Shown: positions 36,300 to 45,335, counted from the stretch's first letter. The stretch is DNA of 64,000 bases from CAZHYV01 sp964537055 (GCA_964537055.1 CAZHYV010000002.1:228455-292454); one strand, 5' to 3'. Notes: generated from the letters alone by a model not told the origin. Numbers and translations are program-made.

Positions 36300-36613
36300 A
36301 GGGTCTCCTTATATTGAAACATTTACTATAAACACTTATTTCAAAGTTGAAAACTTCTTCCATCTTTGAAATAAGTGCGAAGATAAAAGTGGTTGCTTCT
36401 TGTTAACTTTCCCTTTGAGTTTTCTCCTATCGGGCTGGCCTTTTTACTGGAATTACTTTTATAAATCACTTCGTTTATAAACGTATGTTTTATCTATAAT
36501 CTTTAGCTTAGCAACGCTCGGAACAGCAATCCTAAGAGTTCAAAATATGAGAAACATTTTCACAAGAGTAACGAAATTGCGATGAGGCTGCATGAAAACT
36601 CCTTACTTTTTTT
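36300..36613. other. 314-bp region with a 14-bp inverted repeat
   Basis: CACTTATTTCAAAG (36333-36346) and its exact reverse complement (36364-36377) are 17 bases apart, next to the Skp start. No T-tract follows, so this is a possible regulatory element or transcript stem-loop rather than an ordinary terminator. The rest of the gap between the two divergent chaperone genes is AT-rich; I see no ORF with support. Confidence 0.45.
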
Positions 36614-37762
36614 ATGAAACTTGCGTACTATAGCGAAAAAATGGATGCACGTAAACTTTTGATTCGAAGAACCTCCTTTTTACGGAACCCCGCACTTTTT
36701 TTCAAAACGAGCGCCTTCGTTTGCCTTTTGGGAATCAGCTGTGCGACTCCTCCGATCGCTACCTTAGATCAGCCAGTAAATGAACCTGGGTTAAGAAAGG
36801 GAAATGCTGCTTCTGTTCCCGGCGCCAGAGTTTATGATCGGGTGGTTGCCGTGGTGGGCTCCGAGGCCATTTTAGATTCGGAGCTTACCCATAAAACGAT
36901 GGTGGGATTTCGTTCAAATCCTCAAGCTCCGTCGTTAGATACTGAGGAAGGTAAGCGGCTGTTTGCAGAGGCAAAACAGAGGGTCCTTGATGAAACGATT
37001 AAGCAGAAGCTGGTCCTGCAACAAGAGAACGATCCCCAGCTGTCTGTTTTCCTTCAGCAGTTTCCGCTTCCTCCCCGTGAAGAAGTGATTCGTCTGAACC
37101 GTGAAAATTACAAAAAAGAGTATAACGTTGCCTCGGATGAGCAACTTGCCGAGATGATCCGGCAATCTGGAATGAACCAAAGTGAAGTTGAGGACCTTTG
37201 GTATACCCAAAGTCGTAGAGATCGCATCCTTGGTATTATGGTGGGAAGCCGAATCCAGATTACCGATGCAGATATCAAAGAAGCCTATGAGCAGCTAGTA
37301 AAAAAGGCCGGTACAGAGGGACTAGAGGTTCATCTTTCGCACATCTTGGTTCCTATCTCTGCGGATGCAAGTGAGGAGAAGCGGAAAGAGAGGCAAGCTC
37401 TTGCCAAGGCCATCGTAAACAAGCTAGACTCTGGCCAATCGTTTGAGGTGGTGGCCAAGCAGTATGCAGTCGAGGGCGTGCCTTCAGAGACCGATCTAAG
37501 CTTTATTGCTATTGAAGATTTGCCTGACGTGGTGAAAGAAGCAGTACTTTCCATGAAGACCCAAGAATTACGAGGGCCCTTGCTCTCTGATAAGGGATTC
37601 CATGTTGTTCGGTTGTTAGAAAAGCGAAATGGGAGTATCAAGCCTTTCGAAGAGGCCAAAGAGGCGCTAAAAAATCAGCTGATCCAAAAACGGTACCAAG
37701 AAGCGGTTCAAGCGTATTTGAATCAGCTCCGTCGCAAAACATATATTGAGTTGCGCCTCTAG
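36614..37762 (+). CDS. surA: SurA-like peptidyl-prolyl isomerase
   Basis: The 382-residue protein has a hydrophobic leader (ALFFKTSAFVCLLGIS, near residues 27-42, followed by Cys), an N-terminal SurA domain (RVYDRVVAVVGSEAILDSELT), and a single parvulin domain (about 238-350: HLSHILVPIS and SFIAIEDLPDVV). It probably helps outer membrane proteins fold. Another ATG at 36641 gives a shorter leader and may be the true start. Neither start has a clear ribosome binding site. Confidence 0.85.
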   Translation: MKLAYYSEKMDARKLLIRRTSFLRNPALFFKTSAFVCLLGISCATPPIATLDQPVNEPGLRKGNAASVPGARVYDRVVAVVGSEAILDSELTHKTMVGFRSNPQAPSLDTEEGKRLFAEAKQRVLDETIKQKLVLQQENDPQLSVFLQQFPLPPREEVIRLNRENYKKEYNVASDEQLAEMIRQSGMNQSEVEDLWYTQSRRDRILGIMVGSRIQITDADIKEAYEQLVKKAGTEGLEVHLSHILVPISADASEEKRKERQALAKAIVNKLDSGQSFEVVAKQYAVEGVPSETDLSFIAIEDLPDVVKEAVLSMKTQELRGPLLSDKGFHVVRLLEKRNGSIKPFEEAKEALKNQLIQKRYQEAVQAYLNQLRRKTYIELRL

Positions 37763-37798
37763 GCCGTTGGGGCTGTCCGCCTGGTTGGTTCCAACACT

Positions 37799-38731
37799 TT
37801 ATGGCATGAAATTGTGCAGCTCTAGGGTTCCTCGGAACACCTCGACTGCCCCACCCCGTAGGTAAACCTGTCCAAAGTCTTTTGTTATCTGTATATCCAA
37901 CTCTCCACCGGGTAGACGCACGGTCACCCAATCTCCCGGCGTGAGGAGTCCTTGGTAACAAGCGGACGCCACAGCTGCGCAAGCGCCAGTCCCGCTTGAT
38001 TGGGTAAGACCCGAACCACGCTCCCACACGGCAAGGTCAATATTCTGGCTGTCTAGTATTCTGGCAAATCCCACATTCACTCGACTAGGAAAGAGATGTG
38101 CCTCTTCGATAAGGGGACCGTAAATCTTCGTAAAATAAGTGAGGGGTTTCCGCTCCTCCGAAAGGAAAATAACCACATGCGGATTTCCAATGGATACGGG
38201 ATGAAGTCGAAAGATCTGATCGTGTATCGTAAAGTCCTCGGGCTGTGCTGCCTCAAACGGAGGGCCCAACATAGGAATGTCCTTACGCAAAAATTTAGGA
38301 GTTCCCATTGCCACCTCTATCCAAGAAATCTTCTTTTCTTGAGGATGGATGCCTAGTTTACAGGCCAGCGTTCCCATGTTGGTTTGGATTTGGATGGTAG
38401 GGTTTGGTTGGGCAGGAGAATGCTCAACCAAACCAGGCTGTAAGGAGCTCCCATGTTCCCAGAGATACTTTGCTGCACAGCGCAGGCCGTTCCCGCTAGC
38501 AACTTCTTCGTTCCCCTTTGCATTGAAAATACGCATTGCTGCCGTAGCTTCAGTGCTGGGCAGGAGAAAAATAACACCATCCGCGCCGATTCCGCGGTGT
38601 CGATGGCATAGTGTTTGAATTGTGTAGGGAGAAAACATGCCTTCCGGGGGTCTTATCTGCCGCTGGTCAATCAGGATAAAATCATTTCCAAGGCCGTGCA
38701 ATTTGGTGAACGAAAACTCCTTTGAGTTCAT
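37799..38731 (-). CDS. dapF: Diaminopimelate epimerase homologue with both catalytic cysteines replaced by serine
   Basis: The 310-residue protein aligns with DapF end to end: HGLGNDFILID at residues 12-22, ADGVIF near 50, MRIFNAKGNEEVASGNGLRC (66-85) and ERGSGLTQSSGTGACAAV (238-254). DapF converts LL- to meso-diaminopimelate with two cysteines acting as acid and base. Both are serine here: Ser79 (AGC at 38495-38497) and Ser246 (AGC at 37994-37996), each one base from TGC. Other conserved residues are intact. The start ATG overlaps the usp stop by 4 bp, and it ends the gapA operon. It is a candidate inactive or altered epimerase. Confidence 0.92.
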   Translation of the reverse strand: MNSKEFSFTKLHGLGNDFILIDQRQIRPPEGMFSPYTIQTLCHRHRGIGADGVIFLLPSTEATAAMRIFNAKGNEEVASGNGLRCAAKYLWEHGSSLQPGLVEHSPAQPNPTIQIQTNMGTLACKLGIHPQEKKISWIEVAMGTPKFLRKDIPMLGPPFEAAQPEDFTIHDQIFRLHPVSIGNPHVVIFLSEERKPLTYFTKIYGPLIEEAHLFPSRVNVGFARILDSQNIDLAVWERGSGLTQSSGTGACAAVASACYQGLLTPGDWVTVRLPGGELDIQITKDFGQVYLRGGAVEVFRGTLELHNFMP

Positions 38732-39174
38732 GAACGAGCTTTCATCATCTCTTTCGTGCGTACAACCAACACAGAAACATCTGCATGGTTGATAACTCTG
38801 GATGCAGTGGTGCCTAGCATCCTCTCATAGAATCTGTAGCCATGGGCACCCATAATGATCATATCGACCTGTTCTTTTGTCGCTGTCTCACAGATAACTT
38901 GCCAGGGAATGCCCATTTCTACTAATGATTTATGTTTAATTCCTGAAGGCACTTCGGCAGCGAGCTTCTCCAGTTCTTTAGTATTTTCTTTATGGAGAAC
39001 CACAGACAAATCATCTTGCGGGCGATAGTAGATATCCATAGGAACATCTACCGGAATGGAATAAGCTCGAAGCAGAAAAAGCTCTGCCCCCTGCTGGGTC
39101 GCTAGGCGGACCGCAGTGGCAAGAACGTGGGTGGATGCTTTTGAGTTATCGAGAGCTACGAGAAATTTCTTCAT
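38728..39174 (-). CDS. Universal stress protein A family
   Basis: The 148-residue protein has the UspA fold: KFLVALDNSKAS, the acidic IYYRPQDD insertion and the C-terminal nucleotide-type loop MGAHGYRFYERMLGTTASRV (glycines spaced as in the ATP-binding subfamily). ATG 39174 follows a perfect AAGGAGG. It overlaps dapF by 4 bp, so the two are translated together. It lies 34 bp after secG. Confidence 0.85.
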   Translation of the reverse strand: MKKFLVALDNSKASTHVLATAVRLATQQGAELFLLRAYSIPVDVPMDIYYRPQDDLSVVLHKENTKELEKLAAEVPSGIKHKSLVEMGIPWQVICETATKEQVDMIIMGAHGYRFYERMLGTTASRVINHADVSVLVVRTKEMMKARS

Positions 39175-39208
39175 AGAGCACCTCCTTAAGAGTTCTAGGT
39201 TGTGATTC

Positions 39209-39850
39209 CTAAGGCTTTTGAGCGGGGACCGAGGGTATTTGGGAAGGGGTCCCAGCTGATGAGCCAAGTGTTGCTGAATCGGGTGTTGCTGTAGAAACGT
39301 CAGTTCCTGAAGTAGCCGCCTTATCCTTTGGGGCTGGTGTTGAGGGCGTTGTCCCTGGGGCTACTTGCGGCGCCACTACTGGAGAAGGCTCGCCTGTCCC
39401 TGAGGGAGAAGTGGGTGCTAAAGAGACAGGAGCAGGTTTCTCTGGGGAAGCCACTGAATCGGAAGGAGACGAGTCAGTGGGAACCGATTGCAGTTGCTTT
39501 GATTCGTCGGCTTTTCTCTTCTCGGCCGCTTGCTGCTCGATCTGCTGTCTCGCCTGTTCTTGGGCAGCGCGGCGTTGTTGCTCTGCAGCTCTCTCCTTAA
39601 GGATGTTAACGTCCCCGGAGCGTGAGCCCAAATAAGACAAAAGCAGAGCAAGTACCATAAAGCAGATCGTGAAGCCGATGGTCAGTTTTTCAAGAAGAGA
39701 ACTTGCTCCCCGTCCACCAAAGACCTGTTGACTTGTTGCTGCGCCAAAGGTTGAGGCAATGCTACCTCCCTTGCCAGGTTGTAACAAAATAAACAGGATG
39801 AGAAACAAACAGATAACGACAAAGAGTATACTTAGGAACGTTGTGATCAT
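39209..39850 (-). CDS. secG: SecG protein-export subunit with long low-complexity tail
   Basis: The first about 75 residues are SecG: two transmembrane helices (about 5-23 and 57-76), LLQPGKGGSIASTFGAATSQQVFGGRG and a cytoplasmic loop. A long C-terminal tail of about 135 residues follows, first Glu/Gln/Lys-rich, then Pro/Ser/Thr/Ala-rich. SecG supports SecYEG. The start overlaps the tpiA stop by 4 bp (ATGA). The tail is much longer than usual. Confidence 0.88.
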   Translation of the reverse strand: MITTFLSILFVVICLFLILFILLQPGKGGSIASTFGAATSQQVFGGRGASSLLEKLTIGFTICFMVLALLLSYLGSRSGDVNILKERAAEQQRRAAQEQARQQIEQQAAEKRKADESKQLQSVPTDSSPSDSVASPEKPAPVSLAPTSPSGTGEPSPVVAPQVAPGTTPSTPAPKDKAATSGTDVSTATPDSATLGSSAGTPSQIPSVPAQKP

Positions 39851-40635
39851 GGGAACGCCTTTTGGGAACGAACAATACTAAAAAACGAATCAGCGGTCAA
39901 AGAAGCCCCTCCTACCAAGGCCCCATCTACGTCGGACTTTGCAAGAAGAGTTTCAACTTGTGCCGCAGTTACAGAGCCACCATACACGATTCGTAACTCA
40001 TCTGCAACCCGGCCAAAACGGTTTTTCAAAAAAGAACGAATCTTTCCGTGAATTTCTTGAACAAATTCAGGAGGGGCAGCCGTCCCAGTACCGATAGCCC
40101 AACCAGGTTCGTAGGCAACCACAACTTGGTTTAAAACTACAGAAGGGCAATTTTGAAAAATTACGGAAAGTTGATGGAAAAGATACGTCTGAATTTCTTC
40201 CACAAGGATTTGCGAAGGGTTTGCCTCCTTCATGGGATCGCCAATGCAAACAATGGGGCGAAGGCCCGCGGAGTAAGCCGCATAAAGTTTTTTTGCGACC
40301 ATCTCGTCTGTTTCCCCAAAAAGGTGTCTCCGCTCGAAATGGCCTACGATGACATAGGAGCAACCCATCTCTTTTAGGTGCAAAGGAGAAATCTCTCCGG
40401 TGAATGCACCTTTTTCCTCCCAGAAACAATTCTGGGCACTTACAGAAATAAGGGATCCTGAGAGGAGCTTGATGACATCGGGAAGGGCTAGAAACGAGGG
40501 AGCTACCACAATTTCTATCGGAGGAAAAGAGCTGGGAGAGGAAATCATGTCTCTAAGACGTTTAGCCAGTTCGATAGAATCAGAAAGGCCTTTATTCATC
40601 TTCCAATTGCCGCAAAAGAAAGGAATGCGTTTCAT
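39847..40635 (-). CDS. tpiA: Triosephosphate isomerase
   Basis: The 262-residue enzyme has Lys13 (GNWKMNKG), His99, catalytic Glu176 (VVAYEPGW) and the phosphate-binding YGGSVTA. The residue after His99, nearly always serine in the HSER motif, is Phe100 (TTC, about 40336-40338), and CIGD replaces CIGE. This is a loss in a key position, although the main catalytic residues remain. It sits 20 bp after pgk in the operon and overlaps secG by 4 bp. Confidence 0.93.
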   Translation of the reverse strand: MKRIPFFCGNWKMNKGLSDSIELAKRLRDMISSPSSFPPIEIVVAPSFLALPDVIKLLSGSLISVSAQNCFWEEKGAFTGEISPLHLKEMGCSYVIVGHFERRHLFGETDEMVAKKLYAAYSAGLRPIVCIGDPMKEANPSQILVEEIQTYLFHQLSVIFQNCPSVVLNQVVVAYEPGWAIGTGTAAPPEFVQEIHGKIRSFLKNRFGRVADELRIVYGGSVTAAQVETLLAKSDVDGALVGGASLTADSFFSIVRSQKAFP

Positions 40636-40655
40636 GTTAAAGAACCTGCCTCATG

Positions 40656-41873
40656 TTAAAGGGCGGCTTCTCTGCTTGGAGGGAGAATGAAATCTAGCGC
40701 TGCAATGCCAGGAAGGACCTTTCCTTCGACAAATTCAAGAGAGGCTCCTCCCCCTGTAGAAAGATGCGAGATGAAGGAGGACACACCCGCCGAAGAGATC
40801 GCTGCCAAAGAATCTCCACCTCCGACCACAGAAAATCCTTTATAACTAGCAAATGCCTTAGCCAGGGTTTTTGTTCCTTGATCAAAGGGAGGATACTCGT
40901 AAGCGCCCATGGGCCCGTTCCAAAAGACGGTCTTTGCTGAAAGGATCGCTCGCCGGAAAAGGTCAACTGTTTTGGGACCGATGTCTAAAACAAGATTATC
41001 GCTAGGCACAGAATGGATGGGAACAGAATCAACCGGGGCATTTTTTAATGAGGAGGACACGAGTGCATCTACAGGAAGAAGCAGATGCACTTTTGATGTT
41101 TGGGCCCGTGACAGGATCACCTCCGCTGTTTTGATTTGTTCAGGGGTTACCACCGATTTGCCGACATGAATTCCTTGCGCCCGCAAAAAGGGATGGGACA
41201 TGGCGCCTCCCACCAAAATGGTTTGGACCCGATCCAAAAGCCGTTTGAGCACCCCAAGCTTATCTTCGATCTTCTTCCCACCTAAAATGGCGACGTAAGG
41301 CCTTTCGATTGAGCCTAAAAGCCGCCCAAGCATTTCTATCTCCCGTAGCATAAGGATGCCGGCGGCCTTCTCTGGAACGTAGCGTACCATGCCTACGGTG
41401 GAAGCGTGGGCCCGATGAGAGCTTGCAAAAGCATCATTGACATAAACGTCAATCTGCTTAGCGAGTTCCTTGGCAAAGGTTTCTTCGTTGGCCTCTTCTC
41501 CCGGATCAAACCGAAGGTTCTCTAAGAGAACTACCTCTCCAGGAAGCATGTCTCGAATGAGTTTCCGGGCGCTGTCCCCAGTCGGCGCATCGCTTAATTT
41601 TACCTCGGAGGCATGCGGGTACAGAAGCTCGGCCAAACGTATGCCCACCGGCATGAGAGAACATTTTGGATCAGGTTTTCCTTCAGGTCGTCCCAAGTGA
41701 GAGGCCAGGATGACGCGAGCTCGATTCTTTAGCAAAAAGCGAATGGTCGATAGACTTGCCTGAATCCGAGAGTCATCCAAAATCGTACCCTGGTCATCTA
41801 AGGGGACGTTCAGGTCACAACGGACAAATACTCGCTTTTCCGCAACATCTAAGGATTCAACCGATTGAATCAT
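40656..41873 (-). CDS. pgk: Phosphoglycerate kinase
   Basis: The 405-residue enzyme has RCDLNVPLDD near residue 18, the substrate-binding LASHLGRPEGK, NDAFASSHRAHAS, NGPMGAYEY and the C-terminal GGGDSLAAISSAGV...STGGGASLEFVEGKVLPG. It makes ATP in glycolysis. The ATG overlaps the gapA stop by 4 bp. No missing key residue is seen. Confidence 0.96.
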   Translation of the reverse strand: MIQSVESLDVAEKRVFVRCDLNVPLDDQGTILDDSRIQASLSTIRFLLKNRARVILASHLGRPEGKPDPKCSLMPVGIRLAELLYPHASEVKLSDAPTGDSARKLIRDMLPGEVVLLENLRFDPGEEANEETFAKELAKQIDVYVNDAFASSHRAHASTVGMVRYVPEKAAGILMLREIEMLGRLLGSIERPYVAILGGKKIEDKLGVLKRLLDRVQTILVGGAMSHPFLRAQGIHVGKSVVTPEQIKTAEVILSRAQTSKVHLLLPVDALVSSSLKNAPVDSVPIHSVPSDNLVLDIGPKTVDLFRRAILSAKTVFWNGPMGAYEYPPFDQGTKTLAKAFASYKGFSVVGGGDSLAAISSAGVSSFISHLSTGGGASLEFVEGKVLPGIAALDFILPPSREAAL

Positions 41874-42886
41874 AAACCGGCACCTGCATCTTTTTGAAGA
41901 AGGAACTTTGCCATTTCATAAAGGTGGGTAGCGTACCCCATCTCGTTGTCGTACCAAGCAAGTACTTTGGCCAAATCACCAACGGTCTGGGTGGACAAAA
42001 GATCGACAGTGGCAGCATGAGGGTCACCATTGTAGTCGGTCGACACCAAAGGCTTGTTGCTTACAGCGAGTACGCCCATATAGGACGGGTTGTTTGAAGC
42101 CTTGGTAAGAGCCTCGTTGATTTGAGAGGCGGAGGCGGGTCTTTCTAGCCGTACGGTAAGATCAACAAGCGATACATTTGGCGTGGGAACGCGCAGCGCA
42201 TATCCATCCATCTTGCCCGCCAAGCTGGGAAGTACCTCGGAAAGTGCCTTGGCGGCACCGGTGGTGGTTGGAATCATTGAAAGCGCAGCTGCCCGAGAAC
42301 GACGTAGATCCTTATGGGAAAGATCAAGCAGGCGTTGGTCGTTGGTATAGCTGTGAATGGTCGTCATCATTCCGTAGGCAATACCAAAAGACTCCATCAG
42401 CGCTTTGGCCACTGGAGCTAAACAGTACGTAGTGCAGGATGCATTGGAAAGGATATGATGCTTGTTGGGAACATAATTCGTATGATTTACACCAAGGACC
42501 AGCGTTATGTCGTGACCTTTGGCTGGTGCTGAAATCAGAACCTTCTTCGCCCCACCCCCATCGATATGCGCCTTGGCTTTGCTGGCCTCGGTGAAGACCC
42601 CCGTGCATTCGAGGACCAAGTGAACCCCGTACTGTTTCCAAGGGATTTGGGCAGGATCTTTCTCATGCGTGAGAGGGATCGATCGATTGCTTACGCGAAG
42701 TTCATGCTGTGTTGCACTGACTTCCTCGGGGAAACGACCATGGATCGAATCGTACTGCAAAAGGTGGGCAAGACCCTCTGAATCGCCCGGATCATTAATT
42801 AATGCGATCTCTAGATCGGGATGCTTTTGCCAAGCCCGCAGCACACAGCGGCCAATCCGCCCAAAACCATTGATACCAATTTTCAT
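41870..42886 (-). CDS. gapA: Glyceraldehyde-3-phosphate dehydrogenase
   Basis: The 338-residue enzyme has GINGFGRIG (NAD loop) at the N-terminus and catalytic Cys151 in SNASCTTYC, where the usual motif has Asn at the Tyr154 position (TAC, 42425-42427). A longer frame to 42985 has no homology, so ATG 42886, the family start, is chosen. It is the first gene of the operon gapA-pgk-tpiA-secG-usp-dapF. The catalytic cysteine is kept. Confidence 0.94.
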   Translation of the reverse strand: MKIGINGFGRIGRCVLRAWQKHPDLEIALINDPGDSEGLAHLLQYDSIHGRFPEEVSATQHELRVSNRSIPLTHEKDPAQIPWKQYGVHLVLECTGVFTEASKAKAHIDGGGAKKVLISAPAKGHDITLVLGVNHTNYVPNKHHILSNASCTTYCLAPVAKALMESFGIAYGMMTTIHSYTNDQRLLDLSHKDLRRSRAAALSMIPTTTGAAKALSEVLPSLAGKMDGYALRVPTPNVSLVDLTVRLERPASASQINEALTKASNNPSYMGVLAVSNKPLVSTDYNGDPHAATVDLLSTQTVGDLAKVLAWYDNEMGYATHLYEMAKFLLQKDAGAGL

Positions 42887-43077
42887 GCAAAACCTCGTGC
42901 GTATGAATGTACGGAACTTCAGGCGGATTGCCAAGAATTTATATGTATTCATCCAAAGCACTTCTACAAAATTCGGTAAGATCAAACTTTATTTCACAAT
43001 CTATCGGGACGTGTGATAATCTTTTTGGTCAAAACGAATAAGAATCTTCATCTGCCATAGAAAGTTTATACATACAT

Positions 43078-44097
43078 ATGCAATCCACAAATGCTCCTCT
43101 TGTTACCTTAATCCGTGGAGACGGAATTGGCCCAGAAATTGCCGACGCGACGCTTGCGATGCTCGAAGCAAGTGGAGCTTCGCTACGTTATGAAGAGGTA
43201 CCTGCAGGTATGGCTGCCCTTGAGAGTGACAAAACGCCCATTCCCGATAGAACGTTAGCTTCTATCACCAAAACCAAGGTGGCTTTAAAAGGACCGCTTA
43301 CCACTCCTAAGGGAGAAGGATTCCGTTCGGTGAATGTAGCCATGCGGCAGCATTTTGATCTGTACGCCAATGTCCGCCCAGCAAAAACACTGAAAGGGGT
43401 ACCTTGCCGATACGAAAACGTGGATATTGTTATTGTTCGAGAGAACACCGAAGATTTGTACGCTGGCATTGAGCACTACGTAGGCGCAAAAAAGATGGCG
43501 GCAGAATCGATTGCCGTATTCACGAAGGACGCCTGTGAACGGATTGCAAAATATGCGTTTGAATACGCCAAAGCCCATGGCCGCAAAAAGGTGACCCTGG
43601 TTCATAAAGCAAACATTATGAAATTATCAAACGGGATGTTTCTGGATGCCGGCCGGCAAGTTTCTGCGCAGTATCCTGGAATTGTGTTTGACGATGTGAT
43701 CGTCGATGCAGCCTGTATGAAGCTGGTAACGCAGCCCGAGCAATTTGATGTGATTGTGACCACCAATCTGTTTGGCGATATTCTCTCAGACTTAGTTTCA
43801 GGGCTGGTGGGTGGACTTGGTGTTTCTCCTGGTGCCAACATTGGTTCAGACTCAGCCATTTTCGAGGCTGTGCATGGCTCTGCACCGGATATTGCAGGCA
43901 AAGGCATCGCCAACCCCACTGCATTGGCACTGGCGGCATGCATGATGCTGGACCATCTGGGCCAAAGCCAAGCTGCACAGAGGCTGAGAGCGGCGATTTA
44001 TGCGGCTCTGCAGGATGAGCGCTGCCGGACCAAGGACTTGGGCGGCAAGGGCACTACGAAAGAATTTACCCAAGGGGTGGTGAGTAGGCTGAAGTAG
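43078..44097 (+). CDS. icd: NAD-dependent isocitrate dehydrogenase (isopropylmalate dehydrogenase superfamily)
   Basis: The 339-residue decarboxylating dehydrogenase has VTLIRGDGIGPEI, the substrate serine/arginine region (FRSVNVAMRQHFDLYANVRP), RENTEDLYAG, KANIMKLSNG, NLFGDILSD and HGSAPDIAGKGIANP. These match NAD-linked isocitrate dehydrogenases (mitochondrial-type), more than LeuB, though substrate should be checked. A TATACA hexamer ends 5 bp before the ATG with no ribosome binding site. Confidence 0.85.
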   Translation: MQSTNAPLVTLIRGDGIGPEIADATLAMLEASGASLRYEEVPAGMAALESDKTPIPDRTLASITKTKVALKGPLTTPKGEGFRSVNVAMRQHFDLYANVRPAKTLKGVPCRYENVDIVIVRENTEDLYAGIEHYVGAKKMAAESIAVFTKDACERIAKYAFEYAKAHGRKKVTLVHKANIMKLSNGMFLDAGRQVSAQYPGIVFDDVIVDAACMKLVTQPEQFDVIVTTNLFGDILSDLVSGLVGGLGVSPGANIGSDSAIFEAVHGSAPDIAGKGIANPTALALAACMMLDHLGQSQAAQRLRAAIYAALQDERCRTKDLGGKGTTKEFTQGVVSRLK

Positions 44098-44154
44098 GAA
44101 AATGCTACTTAATAGGTGGTGACAAGCTAACGTTAGCCCCTTCTTAAGATATGC

Positions 44155-44892
44155 CTACTCTAAGACAAAACTTGCGGACACTACCGTCATCACATCCTTC
44201 TCGATAGAAGAAGTGTCGTTCACTCCTACATCCGAGGTGTTATTCTCCCCTGCTGCATTAATTTGAATGACACCCATCCGTGCGGAGCGGAGCTTCCCAA
44301 TGTGCGTTCCGGTGCTAGCGGCGATCTTTTCTGCCCGAACCTTTGCATCTTTGGCGGCTTCCTCCAGCATGGCAATTTTTAGGTCGCCTAGCTTGGTATA
44401 AAGGTACTGGGGCGTTGATGAGCGAATCATCACCCCTTCGTTGATCAGTTCGGTACTTTCCCGGGCGATTTGTGAAATCTTGTCTACCTCATTCGAACGA
44501 ACCTCGACAGATTGGTACATCGTGTAGCCGGTAACAACTTCTGGAAGCTCGCGTCCTTCTTTATCGTGCCCGTGCAGGACGATGGTAGAAATCGAAGTCA
44601 CCTGGAGCTGCTGCTGAGCAATCCCCTTCTTTGCCAGATAGGCGGTGACCACCGGCATTTGTTTTGCAAGCTGTTGATAGGCGGCGGCAACCGTAGAGGC
44701 TTCGCTCGTTACTGTTGCACTCCAGATTACGTAGTCTGAACGAATCTGCCGTTTTGCAGAGCCGGTTACGGTAATTGTCGACTGCTCTTGCGTTTTTACC
44801 TCAACAAATCCTTTGGTCCCTAAATAGACAGCTCCAATAAGTCCTACAGCGAGAAAAAGGCCTAAAAAGAAATTTCCGAATCGATCCATCAT
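44155..44892 (-). CDS. SIMPL-domain (DUF541) periplasmic protein
   Basis: The 245-residue protein has one N-terminal transmembrane helix or signal anchor (FGNFFLGLFLAVGLIGAVYLG) and a SIMPL/DUF541 domain (ITVTGSAKRQIRSDYVIW onward). Family members are envelope proteins linked to oxidative stress, and the biochemical role is unknown. ATG 44892 has AAGGAG. It is convergent with the isocitrate dehydrogenase gene. Confidence 0.85.
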   Translation of the reverse strand: MMDRFGNFFLGLFLAVGLIGAVYLGTKGFVEVKTQEQSTITVTGSAKRQIRSDYVIWSATVTSEASTVAAAYQQLAKQMPVVTAYLAKKGIAQQQLQVTSISTIVLHGHDKEGRELPEVVTGYTMYQSVEVRSNEVDKISQIARESTELINEGVMIRSSTPQYLYTKLGDLKIAMLEEAAKDAKVRAEKIAASTGTHIGKLRSARMGVIQINAAGENNTSDVGVNDTSSIEKDVMTVVSASFVLE

Positions 44893-45335
44893 AAACTCCT
44901 TTGTTATAAGAAAGTCGTCACTTACTCTAATAAACTATGTTTATAGGCAACAACAAGGTCGTTTATACCTTACATAGGTTCGGAGCGGCAAGAATTTGAA
45001 CTTTCTAAATCAACTTGAGCATGATCCAATTTTATCGGATAAATATGGAGTATGATCCATAGATTGCTCAAACCAAGTCCCAAAAAAGTAGGCGCTGTCC
45101 ATGCTTTTCCCTGGACCCAGGGAATCCAAGCCATTTTTGGTCGATAACTCAGCAGGATGATTTATCAGAATAAGGGTCTGTTCTTCCAAAGAGGAATTTT
45201 TTCCAATATAGGTTTTTGTAAATCAGCAAAAATATATTAACCCAGAGGACAAAAGTGCAAAAACGAAACAATAAAGTTGAGCAAAAAGCAAGCTACCAAG
45301 CAGGGGCTGGGGGTTCCAATTACAAAAGCAAGAAT

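Noticed and set aside
44126..44137. 12-bp palindrome GCTAACGTTAGC between convergent genes
   Set aside because: No loop and no T-run; too short to call a terminator.
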